64,000 nt of DNA from Chloroflexi bacterium TSY (GTDB taxonomy: Bacteria; Chloroflexota; Anaerolineae; Caldilineales; Caldilineaceae). Made by a program: the position numbers and the translations under genes. Of the stretch, positions 10,772 to 19,063 are shown one piece after another. The stretch lies in NCBI GenBank assembly GCA_019217005.1, contig JAHBNG010000008.1, positions 1 through 64,000 on the forward strand, read 5' to 3'. The stretch's first letter is position 1, and each line of letters opens with the position of its first letter. Below the pieces are notes generated by a model. That model saw only the letters and a program-made list of their open reading frames with translations, searched no databases and was not told where the DNA came from.

Positions 10772-10980
10772 GAGTAAATATATCTTGTGTTACAAACCAA
10801 ATTGAGACTTATTTATGCCAGAAGCTATATAACAAATCCGAATCTCTTCGGTTGGTACAACGGCAACACCCTTTACTCTGCCACTTTCTTGCAAATGGAA
10901 ATTGTAGAAAAATCTGATCTCATTGCGTATCTTGATAATAGCCGCAGCCACCTTGTTTTCATTAAATTGATTAATGTAGG

Positions 10981-12486
10981 ACTTTACTTTCTGGTAAAGG
11001 CTTGAGTGACAAAGGGCAAACCGAAAGGGGCGGAAAAAAGAATCCACCCTGAAAAAACGGGATAAAATGTAAAAATAGTGCTCGGCTAGTTTAAGCAGCG
11101 GCATTGAGGCGGCGATGAGCGAGAACGCCTTTAGGGAAATGGTGTGAAACCGAGGCCTTTTTCCGAAAGTCAGGGTCGAGTTGGTCGGGAGTTGGAAAAA
11201 GAGCACTCGAGAGAACGCGGCGCAGCCTGCCGGGAGTGGCTTGAGGCTCTCGATCCCAGTAGCCAGTCGGTATGGGAGGAAGAGAAGCGGCTAAATGGGA
11301 AAGAAGATTGCCAGCCAGCAGCCCCAGTTCAGGTAAGCGGAAGCAAGCCTCATCGGCATGAACAAATTGACGATGTAAGCCAATCATCTGCTTGGAAGCC
11401 AAGGGGGGGATGTTCAACAGGCCAGCGCTCCAGATAGAAAAGATAAATGGTTTCAGCTTGTAAAGCCATGACGGTCGCCAGAACCAAAGGTGTGTGATAA
11501 GCAGGATCCTGAAAGACGTAAATCGAATAGGTGCGGTTGGCTGTATCCACCTTGGTTGTCCTGGGGACGAGATTGTGCCATGCTTGATAGCGAATCAGGC
11601 GACCACTATAGACAAATTGACCAAACGAGTCTGGAGTTGTGGCCTCGAGTCGCTTTCCCCTATAGCATCGAGAGAGCGGACGCACAATATCACCATATTC
11701 GGGTGGTCTGCCTTTTTTCCTTACGTTCGGGTAACTCATTGCGGCGCGCTGTGCAGTTAATCGCTTCCCGAAGGACAAATCGGTCGACGTCGCTTTCTAG
11801 CATTTCTCTGATTGTAAACCCGGCATCGACCACCGCCACTTCGTCTGACTCCAGTGATTTCTTCGTCTCTTTCAGCAGCTTTTTCCGAAACTCACTTTCC
11901 TTTGTGCCTACCTCGCATCTCATGATTGCCTTGAGCAGTGGCACTCGTTTCCCGCCTATCTCCCCCGAGCTTATCATCACTCCAAAGATGAGCGCGGGCA
12001 ATGCCCGACGAGCCGTTGAGTTATAGAGTCGGTTCACTTTCCTTGCAGCTTCGGTCGCCAGAACCCTGTGATATCTATGCTTTTCACTCGGTATCCTTCT
12101 AACTTTTTTGCCTCCCATTCCCTTTCCACTCCACTTCTTCTTGCCACGATGAGAGCAGGCTTGCAATATCCCATGATCCATATCGAAAGCTCCACCAGCT
12201 TCGCCGGAGCTCCTCATCTTCAAACCCGCTTTCACTCAATCCACTATGGATTGCTCCTCGACTTTTCAGAAACAACCCATTCATCATCGCCCACATCAGA
12301 CGCATTACATTTACGTTTGTTCCCACCGGCGTTACTTGCAATACATTCATCAGTACTGCTATAGTTATTTCTGGCGCGGTTAGCATTCCTTCCTCCTTTT
12401 TGGTTTCGCTACCTTTAGGATGAAACGCTAACCGCTTTTTGTCACATTTCTCACCTCATCTCTTTTCTTTTACCAGAAAGTAAAGT
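10981..12486 (-). mobile_element. IS4-superfamily element, copy A (18-bp TIRs)
   Basis: Perfect 18-bp terminal inverted repeats ACTTTACTTTCTGGTAAA bound about 1.5 kb. The flanks AGG and AGA are consistent with a 3-bp target duplication with one change, and copy B has a perfect AAT duplication. It lies inside a small minus-strand gene. Same orientation as copy B at 27874-29366. Confidence 0.9.
11091..12386 (-). pseudogene. IS4-like DDE transposase, multiple frameshifts (copy A)
   Basis: The coding sequence is spread over four overlapping frames. The N-terminus is MLTAPEITIAVLMNVLQ at 12386; then come VAVVDAGFTIREML (first catalytic Asp), the RPPEYGDIVRPLSR strand, and YLERWPVE at the Y-(2)-R-(3)-E-(6)-K motif, which is itself broken by a frameshift. 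The C-terminus ends LAHRRLNAAA. Copy B shows the uninterrupted YLERWPVEPPPLASK version. At least three frameshifts, so inactive as written. Confidence 0.8.
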
Positions 12487-12943
12487 AGAATCGTTTGTAG
12501 TAAATCAATGTTTCGTCAGTTTCATCAACAGGATCCCATATGACAATGTCAGGATGCTTTAAGAGCGTCGGTAGCTTTTCTAACTCTTCACGCAGATATG
12601 ATTGGCCTTTGAAGTCTAGTGAATCGCAAGCGTATTTTAAACCATCTGCTGTGACATATATTTTTTCGGACTGAATATCATGAACAAGATATTCTACGGA
12701 CTGGATTTTCTCTCGGCCGCTATTATCAATGATCGTTATGTACTGTTCCGATGGAGATGGCCATTCCATATCAAATATTCACTATTTTGATAATATTAAC
12801 ACCTTATTTTTGCGCAACGGGAAGGGAATTCTATTCGTTGACGCAATAAGAGCCTGATTCTATTCGATCAAATTCGTCAAAATGCCGAAAAAAGGATAGC
12901 CTCAAAGAAATTCATTAGAGATACCCGATCCAAGGAGGCATTC

Positions 12944-14374
12944 ATGGCAATAGAATTCGGACTAACGAACGAGATCAGCAATACTCAGTATGCACCATTA
13001 GCTGCGTTGCTGGCACACTACCATCAAGAGAAAGTGCTAACTGCGTTGAAGAAGATCGAAATACCGGTCAAAACGTATGAATATACACCAGCAAGTAAGT
13101 TGGAACAGGTGCTGGTTAGCATATTATGTGGTTGCGCAACGCTGACTGAGTTCAATACAAAGGTCAGACCAGAAAGACTCCTTGCGAAAATTTATGGGAT
13201 GGAGCAGCTTAGTGAGCAATCAAATATGTCTCGTACATTAGACGCCCTAACTCTAATGAATATCGGTAGAGTGCGGTCAGCGAAATCTGCAAGCCTCTAA
13301 GCCAAATACACAACCACGATTGGCGAGGGTTCTTGTGGTTAGACTTTGACCTATCCGGATTACCATGCGGCAAAAAAGGCACAGAAAAGTCAAAAAGGCT
13401 ATTTTAGCGGCAAAAAAACGCAACGGGACGCCAATTGGTCCGTGTAAGTTCGGTTAAATACCATGAAACGGTTTGGTCAGACCTCTATCCAGGGAGTCAG
13501 CATACAGCTCCATCGTTTCAGCCAGCCGTGCTTGCCACGGAAAGTTCATTAGAGTTAGACGAGAAAAAACGCGAGCGAGTCGTCTGGCGCACCGATGGTG
13601 GTGCAGGTAGTGAAGAAAATATTCGGTGGCTGCTCAACCGCAACTATCAATTTATGATGAAGGGCAACTCCAACCGTCGTGCCCATCTGTGGGCGCAACA
13701 GGTGACTCGATGGGATCCTTGCGGTGACGTCTTTCTGGCTGAAATTCCATCACCTATCAAGTTTAATCGCCCTGTACGCATTTTTCTCAAAAAAAGAGTG
13801 AAAAACGAGCAAATTTGTGTCAGTTACTACATTTCGACCATCAAATTGCCATCCAAGCGTCACTTCATTTCATATTATGACAATCGAGGTGCGGCTGAAA
13901 TCGAACAATTCCGTAATGATAAAATGGGGTTACACTTAGCTTCTCGTCGCAAGACCCTATTTCTAGCTCAAAAATCTCTTATCCTTTTGGCTGATTTGGC
14001 GCATAATTTGATAGGCCATTTCGGGGTGGTTCAAAATTAGGTTTACACTTTTGATATATAGACAAAAATCTATATGAGACCGTTTTCTCTCTGAGAACCG
14101 GCGAAATCAGAGAATATAAACGTTCTTTCTGTTTCTAAAAGTGTAAACCTATCTATCCAGCTAAAATGAACCACCCCGCCATTTCCATCAGCAAGCTCTC
14201 GTGGATACTAGATTTGAACCTTTCCGGCAGAAACGAATTGTTCGAGATCTATTACAAATACCTGGTTTTCTCTCTTTTCAGAACGGCTCACTTTCACGGA
14301 TTGACCTGCTAAGTTCACATCCTTATTCTCGTGACCTTCTGATTTGCTTGAAATCCTATCTAGAGGCCGATTAG
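12944..14374 (+). pseudogene. DDE transposase interrupted by frameshifts and a MITE
   Basis: The N-terminal part (12944-13300) starts MAIEFGLTNEISNTQYAPL after an AAGGAGG site. The middle reads FLWLDFDLSGLPCG in another frame and has an in-frame stop. From 13435 the C-terminal part contains VVWRTDGGAGSEENIRWLL and YYDNRGAAEIEQFRNDK, where the last catalytic residue is expected. The frame stops inside the MITE at 14040. Deleting the MITE plus one 8-bp duplication restores NLIGHFHQQALVDTRFEPFR and runs to LKSYLEAD with a stop at 14374. Family assignment beyond IS4-superfamily/IS1380-like DDE is uncertain. Confidence 0.8.
14023..14177. mobile_element. 155-bp MITE, copy 1, with 8-bp target duplication
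   Basis: Ends GGGGTGGTTCA and TGAACCACCCC, with sub-terminal AGGTTTACACTTTT / AAAAGTGTAAACCT. It is flanked on both sides by GCCATTTC (14015-14022 and 14178-14185). Exactly the same length as the copy at 36468-36622. It has no coding capacity and interrupts a transposase gene. Confidence 0.92.
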
Positions 14375-14460
14375 AAACCCCCTCTAGTTGCATGAACGAA
14401 TAGAATCACGCTCTCGTTGCGCAAAAATAAGGTCATAGAGATTATTAGGATTCAGAAGAT

Positions 14461-14533
14461 GGGACACGGATGAACACAGATTTCACGGATTAACTCTGGG
14501 ATAATCCGTGTTCATCCTGATAATCCGTGTCCT
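14461..14533. repeat. Hairpin repeat (GGACACGGAT family)
   Basis: Inverted repeat with ends GGGACACGGAT and ATCCGTGTCCT and internal GATGAACAC... / ...GTGTTCATC. It sits in the gene-free stretch 14434-14957, where no convincing gene is seen; a 79-codon ORF at 14527 is not supported. Confidence 0.6.
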
Positions 14534-14772
14534 ATTTTTCAATCCCAATAATGTCTAATGCCAAACGCAACAGTTTTAACTTGATATTCTTGTCAGCTCT
14601 GACAAATCTGAAACATTTCGGAATAACTGGAACCGGACAAAACAAAGAAACGTTATTGCATTATAGCGTGTGTCGGGGCTCCCTCGATCTCATATCCCGA
14701 CCTAATATAGTCACCTCGTTGAATATTGTAACCATAGATAGCATGGTGGATAGTCGTATATCCTAAAAACCC

Positions 14773-14841
14773 ATCCGAAAAGTGATTGTAAATCCAGAGA
14801 GATACTCGGGTGAGAATACATCGTCACAGAGCTTTTCGGAT
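14773..14841. repeat. 69-bp REP-like palindrome, ATCCGAAAAG family, copy 1
   Basis: Ends ATCCGAAAAG and CTTTTCGGAT. Same length and ends as the copies at 18531-18599 (inverted) and 45517-45585, with a remnant near 50904-50934. It lies just upstream of the SH3b membrane protein. Confidence 0.75.
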
Positions 14842-14957
14842 AAGCACTAAAGTGTATGGTAAATCGTGACACTCCAAAACCGAAGAATATTTACACTGTG
14901 TGTTACACATTCTGAACAACAGAGTCTACCTACCAGCTTCTTTCAGAGTAAGCCAAC

Positions 14958-16592
14958 GTGATAATAGCAGTAACCGGTGCCTTTTGGGTCCTTAGTGTAT
15001 TGATTGCACTAATTCTCCTAGTCATTGTCTTCGATACATTAAAAGAAAATAAAACCCGTCAAGTGACTGTGCGTGAAGCGTGGGATACGCCGCGGCGAAT
15101 CGTGTCAATTTGGCTGGCCCTCGCCGCATTCTATATCGGATTTGCGCGCAATGTTTCCCTTTTACCACCACTCATTGCATATCAACTTTCGCTTGCTCCT
15201 GCACCTCTTTGGCCTGCTGAAACATGGCGCATGATTGCAATGGGCTGTCTGACACTTGCACTGATCTTTAGTCTCTTTGATCTTCAGTGGGCGATCCGGC
15301 TTCCTCGCTTTTCCCTGGCTCGTTTGGCAGATTGGCAATGGTCCGATTTGTTGAGGGCATTACGCGAGCTTCTCTATCCAGAGCAGCCAGACCCCATGGC
15401 GATCCCGCAGACGATCCGACGCAATCAGCAACTTGTAGGGGGACAAATTATCATTCGAAGACAAGTAGCGATCGCTGGCTTGATCTTCGCCGCGGCAATC
15501 TTTGGCTTGTTCCTTCTGAGCCGCAGTGGCATTCCAGGAACCCTTGTCCGCGTCACGGCAAATTACGCATTTGGTACATTGTTTCCAACAGAACGCATAC
15601 GACCCACACCCACCGCTGTGAGCAATGAACTTGCTGTTGCGGCCAATGGCGTCTTCGACTCGACAACGAGTGCATCAACGCCCGTCGCGTTCAATGCAGA
15701 ACAAGCTACGAACTCGAATGGTACACAGCTTGTATCAACCGAATCTCAGCAAAGTATCCAAGAAGATGGGAATTTGCGGGCGGCAACGTTACCGCCCGCC
15801 GCAACTTCAACGCCAACGCCGACCGATATCGCCCTGGTGCTGATCAACAACCCTGCCGGGGTGAATGCCCGAGCTGCTCCAGATCTGAGTGCAGAGGTTC
15901 GAACAGTTCTTCTCCCCGGCAGTTCCGTGCCGGTATTAGAGGAAACGCTTCGAGGTGATTGGATCCATGTACAGTTATCAGGGGGTAGCGATGCCTGGGT
16001 CGCCAATTATGTTGTTGACCTATCGCGCCCACTTGGTGGAACAGGCCAAGCCGTTACCAATGCACCACCGAATCTTGCAAATGAAGCCGTAGCGGTTGCC
16101 TCTCAACCCGAACCGCAACAGACGCCTGTCGTACCTACACCTCAACCAACTGTCGCACCGGTGGCGCAACAAGATACTTCTGGACAATCCACCGCCATTC
16201 AAGCGGCATCTGCCCAGACGGTCAGAACATCTGCCATCAATTCAAGCAATCGAGACACCCTCAGAATCTCTGCAGCCAGCAGTGACCTGATTCAGTTACT
16301 GGAGCCTGAACCAAGTGCAAATGGTCAAAATGAAGTCACCTTACGTTGGGGATCAGAAATTGCGCTTGGTGCGATTCAGGGCTACGAAGTTGTTGTCTGG
16401 TTGCCAAATCAATCGCCATTGGTCGATGGCGCCAGCCTCGGACCGCCCATCACGGCAACTGAGTTGACGATCGATTTGGGGCAGCGCGGCCTATCGCCAG
16501 GTGAATATATCGTTGGTATTTTGCTGGTACAAACTCAACCCTATCGGCGATTGGCGCATTTGAGCAACATACAATTTATTGAAATCCGCTAA
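14958..16592 (+). CDS. Membrane protein with extracytoplasmic SH3b domain
   Basis: 544 residues. Hydrophobic segments near residues 3-25, 50-75, 90-105 and 168-188 anchor the N-terminal third. A low-complexity Thr/Pro/Ala-rich linker (APAATSTPTPTD) follows, then a bacterial SH3 (SH3_3) domain at about 297-350 (VNARAAPDLSAEVRTVL, WIHVQLSGG, AWVANYVV). A second Pro/Gln-rich linker and a beta-sandwich-like C-terminal domain (~450-544; VTLRWGSEIALG, GYEVVVWLP) complete it. SH3b domains usually bind cell-wall peptides or mediate surface interactions. The 482-residue protein at 29925 has the same TM-linker-SH3b-linker-beta-domain design, so the two are probably distant paralogues. Start chosen at the first ATG of the TM segment; the ribosome-binding site is weak. 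Confidence 0.8.
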   Translation: MIIAVTGAFWVLSVLIALILLVIVFDTLKENKTRQVTVREAWDTPRRIVSIWLALAAFYIGFARNVSLLPPLIAYQLSLAPAPLWPAETWRMIAMGCLTLALIFSLFDLQWAIRLPRFSLARLADWQWSDLLRALRELLYPEQPDPMAIPQTIRRNQQLVGGQIIIRRQVAIAGLIFAAAIFGLFLLSRSGIPGTLVRVTANYAFGTLFPTERIRPTPTAVSNELAVAANGVFDSTTSASTPVAFNAEQATNSNGTQLVSTESQQSIQEDGNLRAATLPPAATSTPTPTDIALVLINNPAGVNARAAPDLSAEVRTVLLPGSSVPVLEETLRGDWIHVQLSGGSDAWVANYVVDLSRPLGGTGQAVTNAPPNLANEAVAVASQPEPQQTPVVPTPQPTVAPVAQQDTSGQSTAIQAASAQTVRTSAINSSNRDTLRISAASSDLIQLLEPEPSANGQNEVTLRWGSEIALGAIQGYEVVVWLPNQSPLVDGASLGPPITATELTIDLGQRGLSPGEYIVGILLVQTQPYRRLAHLSNIQFIEIR

Positions 16593-16651
16593 CATATGTA
16601 AACATGCAAGGCGGGTCCGTCAAGCTGCAGATCGAGCAAGTTGTCCAAAAG

Positions 16652-16954
16652 TCAGTTCAGCGCAACGATAACACTGCTGATCAACATAACAACAGTCACC
16701 GGCACCCAGAGAATGCGCTCCCATTTGCTGGGCGTGATGATGTTCAATATGGTGCTAATCGCGCTGAAGGCCACCGCCACCCAAATCAGCCCGCGCGCCG
16801 CCGCAGCAATGCGCATTTTGGGCGGAAATCGTCCTGGATACCTGCCACCCATTGCGAGGTGCCCCCACGGCATTCCTGCAGCCAACGCAAATTGGAAGAG
16901 GACCACAATTGCGGTAAAGAAGACGAAAATGTAAGCTAGCCAAAAGGTGTTCAT
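16652..16954 (-). CDS. Small hypothetical membrane protein
   Basis: 100 residues with three hydrophobic segments (about 5-27, 52-70, 78-97) separated by a basic loop (GRYPGRFPPKMRIAAAARG). Start at 16952-16954 with a GAGGG-like site upstream. It converges with the SH3b gene. I do not recognise a family or function; stable membrane topology is the only supportable statement. Confidence 0.55.
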   Translation of the reverse strand: MNTFWLAYIFVFFTAIVVLFQFALAAGMPWGHLAMGGRYPGRFPPKMRIAAAARGLIWVAVAFSAISTILNIITPSKWERILWVPVTVVMLISSVIVALN

Positions 16955-17206
16955 CTCATGCCCTCATATCGTACGTAACAAAACTGTGCATCCCGATATA
17001 TGCCTCCATGTCGGGTGTATTTCAGTCTGGTGACAGGTCTCTGTGGTCCAAAAGTGAAATGCACCCCGCGAAAATTGGGTATGTTGGTCCGGATACGGGG
17101 TGTTGCCTCTTGGCGGTACGAATCGCCATCTACTGCAGTGCAAACGCTTCCCTCACCAATTGCGAACGTTTCGGACCAACTGGCTCATGCTGAAGTTGGG
17201 CAAAGA

Positions 17207-18034
17207 TTATACTCCACTGAAGGCCGAAAAACCTCCATCTACGGGCACAACGATTCCGGTGACGAAGCGCGATGCATCACTGGCGAGCCAGACTGCTGTA
17301 CCAACAAGTTCATCTGGTTCACCAAAGCGTGACATGGGCGTGTGGTCGATGATCTGCTGTCCACGTGGTGTGTAGGAACCATCCTCATTGAGCAGGAGAG
17401 CGCGGTTCTGTTCACCGACAAAAAAACCAGGGGCGATGGCATTGACCCGCAGAAGAGCGCTGTAGTTCATGGCAAATTCCACTGACATCCAGCGCGTAAA
17501 ATTGTCGATCGCGGATTTGGCTGCGCTATACCCCATTACACGGGTCAAGGTACGGTCAGCGGCCATGGATGAGATGTTGATGATGCTACAGCCGCGACCA
17601 TTCTTTGCCCGTTCGGCCATCACTTCGCCAAAGACCTGCGTTGGGAGTAAAGAGCCCGTGAAATTCAACTCCATCACTTGCTGCAGTGCCTCTTGGGTCA
17701 AATTGAAAAACGTCAGATCACCAAAAATCGTGGCGCCTGGAACGTTACCGCCCGCGGCATTGATCAGAATATCGATCCCACCCCACCTATCAACGATAGA
17801 GCCGCGTGCATTTTCTAATTGTGCCTTATCCAACACATCGGCAGGGAGAGCCATGGCTTCGTCACCTGCTTCCACAATACTTTGAACAACCTCTTCCGCC
17901 TTTTTGGCGCGACGTCCCAAAATGCCAACCCGTGCCCCCGCTTTGGCCAGACTGTGAGCCATGGCACCACCGAGAACACCTGTGCCACCCGTGACGATTG
18001 CAACTTTATCTTGTAATGAAAAGATGGATTTCAT
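17207..18034 (-). CDS. SDR-family oxidoreductase, D-mannonate oxidoreductase-like
   Basis: 275 residues of a classical short-chain dehydrogenase: cofactor motif TGGTGVLGGAMA (~15-27), NAAGG (~91-95), SIINISSMA with the catalytic Ser (~150-158), YSAAK with catalytic Tyr and Lys (~169-173), NAIAPGFF, and a closing VDGGFSAFSG. The long insertion after NAAGG (DLTFFNLTQEALQQVMELNF) is typical of the fructuronate reductase / mannonate oxidoreductase subgroup (B. subtilis YjmF/UxuB type). If so, it interconverts D-fructuronate and D-mannonate with NAD(P)H. A CTGGAG ribosome-binding site precedes the ATG at 18034. It is transcribed away from the sugar ABC genes starting 1 kb away, consistent with a joint sugar-acid role (inference). 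Confidence 0.85.
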   Translation of the reverse strand: MKSIFSLQDKVAIVTGGTGVLGGAMAHSLAKAGARVGILGRRAKKAEEVVQSIVEAGDEAMALPADVLDKAQLENARGSIVDRWGGIDILINAAGGNVPGATIFGDLTFFNLTQEALQQVMELNFTGSLLPTQVFGEVMAERAKNGRGCSIINISSMAADRTLTRVMGYSAAKSAIDNFTRWMSVEFAMNYSALLRVNAIAPGFFVGEQNRALLLNEDGSYTPRGQQIIDHTPMSRFGEPDELVGTAVWLASDASRFVTGIVVPVDGGFSAFSGV

Positions 18035-18065
18035 ATTTTCTCCAGATTGGTAGCTGTTCAGCTTA

Positions 18066-18110
18066 TCAGCATATCAGCTGTCAGCATATCAGCTGTCAGC
18101 ATATCAGCTA
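18066..18110. repeat. Three tandem 15-bp repeats
   Basis: The unit TCAGCATATCAGCTG is repeated three times with one change in the last copy, and is flanked by partial units (TTATCAGC, TATCAGCTT). It lies 30 bp upstream of the SDR start codon, within its promoter region. It could be a binding-site array or slipped-strand expansion. Confidence 0.7.
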
Positions 18111-18152
18111 TCAGCTTGACACGTTTAAGCAGCTTGTCTCGACAGGGAAGTG

Positions 18153-18288
18153 TACTGTTTTATGAGATCGACACCTGAGCTGTTCGGTTTGTTCGCGACC
18201 CCCATTTGGCCTGTGACTCTCCTGAAGCAGCGCATGCAGGGGTCGCGATGGAGCCGATTTCTAGAGGTGTCGATGTCATAGAACAATA
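18153..18288. mobile_element. 136-bp MITE-like palindrome with 10-bp direct-repeat flanks
   Basis: Long imperfect inverted repeat: TACTGTTTTATGAGATCGAC at the left is mirrored by GTCGATGTCATAGAACAATA at the right, with internal TCGCGACCCC / GGGGTCGCGA. It is flanked by the perfect direct repeat CAGGGAAGTG (18143-18152 and 18289-18298), which looks like a target duplication. A 143-codon ORF across this area on the minus strand is judged spurious. Confidence 0.75.
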
Positions 18289-18409
18289 CAGGGAAGTGCC
18301 GAGCTGATGGCTGACTAGCTGAATGCTTCCCCTGATTGTTGAGGGGATTTTGCTTTTGTATAGTGTCTATTGAAGATAGCATGGGTTGTATGTCGTGGCA
18401 AATGAATGG

Positions 18410-18487
18410 CTCATCTAAGAAAATTGTGCAAGCCAATTTTTTCGTCAGAGAGAAATGTAGTTCGTTTGCACAATTTCGTCTGATGAG
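18410..18487. repeat. 78-bp hairpin repeat, CTCATCTAAGAAAATTGTGC family, copy 1
   Basis: Ends CTCATCTAAGAAAATTGTGC and GCACAATTTCGTCTGATGAG. The same ends and the same length occur at 42030-42107. The loop sequences differ between copies, which suggests the stem is what is conserved. Confidence 0.75.
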
Positions 18488-18530
18488 CGAAATGCGTTGA
18501 GTCGCTATCCAAGCGTTCACCTTAATGCTT

Positions 18531-18599
18531 ATCCGTAAAGTTCTGTGACGAACCATTCCTGCTCGAGAAGATAGTCAGACTCACAACCACTTTTCGGAT
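18531..18599. repeat. 69-bp REP-like palindrome, ATCCGAAAAG family, copy 2 (inverted)
   Basis: Ends ATCCGTAAAG and CTTTTCGGAT, with the internal CTCACAACCACTTTTCGG block shared with the remnant near 50.9 kb. It lies immediately before the candidate promoter of the sugar operon. Confidence 0.7.
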
Positions 18600-18625
18600 A
18601 GGTTCTTAGTCAAGCAATCATCCGC

Positions 18626-18654
18626 TTGACATTTTTTTAAACAAGCATTATCCT
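18626..18654 (+). promoter_or_regulatory. Candidate sigma-70 promoter TTGACA-17-TATCCT
   Basis: The -35 TTGACA (18626-18631) and -10 TATCCT (18649-18654) have an ideal 17-bp spacer. It lies about 400 bp upstream of the first binding-protein gene, leaving a long 5' leader. The stretch between has no gene. Confidence 0.45.
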
Positions 18655-19063
18655 GTGGCTGCGTTTCTCGGAAAGTTTCGTCTCACATATCGTTGAACGA
18701 AGACGAACACGGACACTCAAAATACTCTATCCCCCACCTCATCAGGCACTGTTAACATTGGTTCTTCTTCTCAGCTTATTTGCTCGATTACCTATATACA
18801 ACTCAGAGCGTTGACAAAGTCTGATTCAAAAGTGCAAATGACCGGTGGACTCCCAAATTTTGCGAGTTTGTTTTTCCCTCTGAAAAGACTATGTTGCTTT
18901 TACACAATTTGAGAGATACCACCAGATTTACTTAACCAACCATATTCTAGTACTCATCGGTCGAAGGAGTAAATGGAGCTTGTTTTTCAGCTAAGAACCT
19001 GACTTGAATTCACTCTCATGTATGGGTGAGTCCATTATCCAATTGATTCAAGGAGAATTGTGC

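Larger units (their letters stand above)
10790..12769 (-). pseudogene. Small unknown gene split by the IS4-like element (possible nuclease-like)
   Basis: The 5' part (12769 down to 12487) encodes MEWPSPSEQYITIIDNSG through IWDPVDETDETLIYYKRFY. The 3' part (10980 down to 10790) encodes INQFNENKVAAAIIKIRNEI through IRICYIASGINKSQFGL. Removing the IS and one copy of the 3-bp duplication (AGA, now AGG on the left) joins TTC TAC ATT AAT in frame and restores about 155 residues. The pattern of a C-terminal beta-rich YYKRFY segment is reminiscent of small phage-barnase/EndoU/RelE-like nuclease domains, but that is a guess. A small unknown gene lies 18 bp downstream. The gene is certainly interrupted as sequenced. 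Confidence 0.75.
12801..14433 (+). mobile_element. DDE-type IS (IS1380/IS4-like), degenerate, with ~40-bp imperfect TIRs
   Basis: The left end ACCTTATTTTTGCGCAACG and the complement of the right end share the same start and continue with similar sequence through TTCTATTCGTT, giving imperfect TIRs of about 40 bp. No convincing target duplication was found. The element contains a decayed transposase and a 155-bp MITE inserted near its 3' end. About 1.47 kb without the MITE. Confidence 0.75.

Noticed and set aside
14527..14766. 79-codon plus-strand ORF in the 14.5-kb gap
   Set aside because: It starts within a hairpin repeat and has no ribosome-binding site or recognisable composition.
18066..18117. 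Possible CRISPR array
   Set aside because: The 15-bp units are directly abutting without spacers, and no cas genes are present.
18125..18556. 143-codon ORF on the minus strand
   Set aside because: It is composed of three hairpin repeats and intergenic sequence, with no ribosome-binding site and no domain-like pattern.
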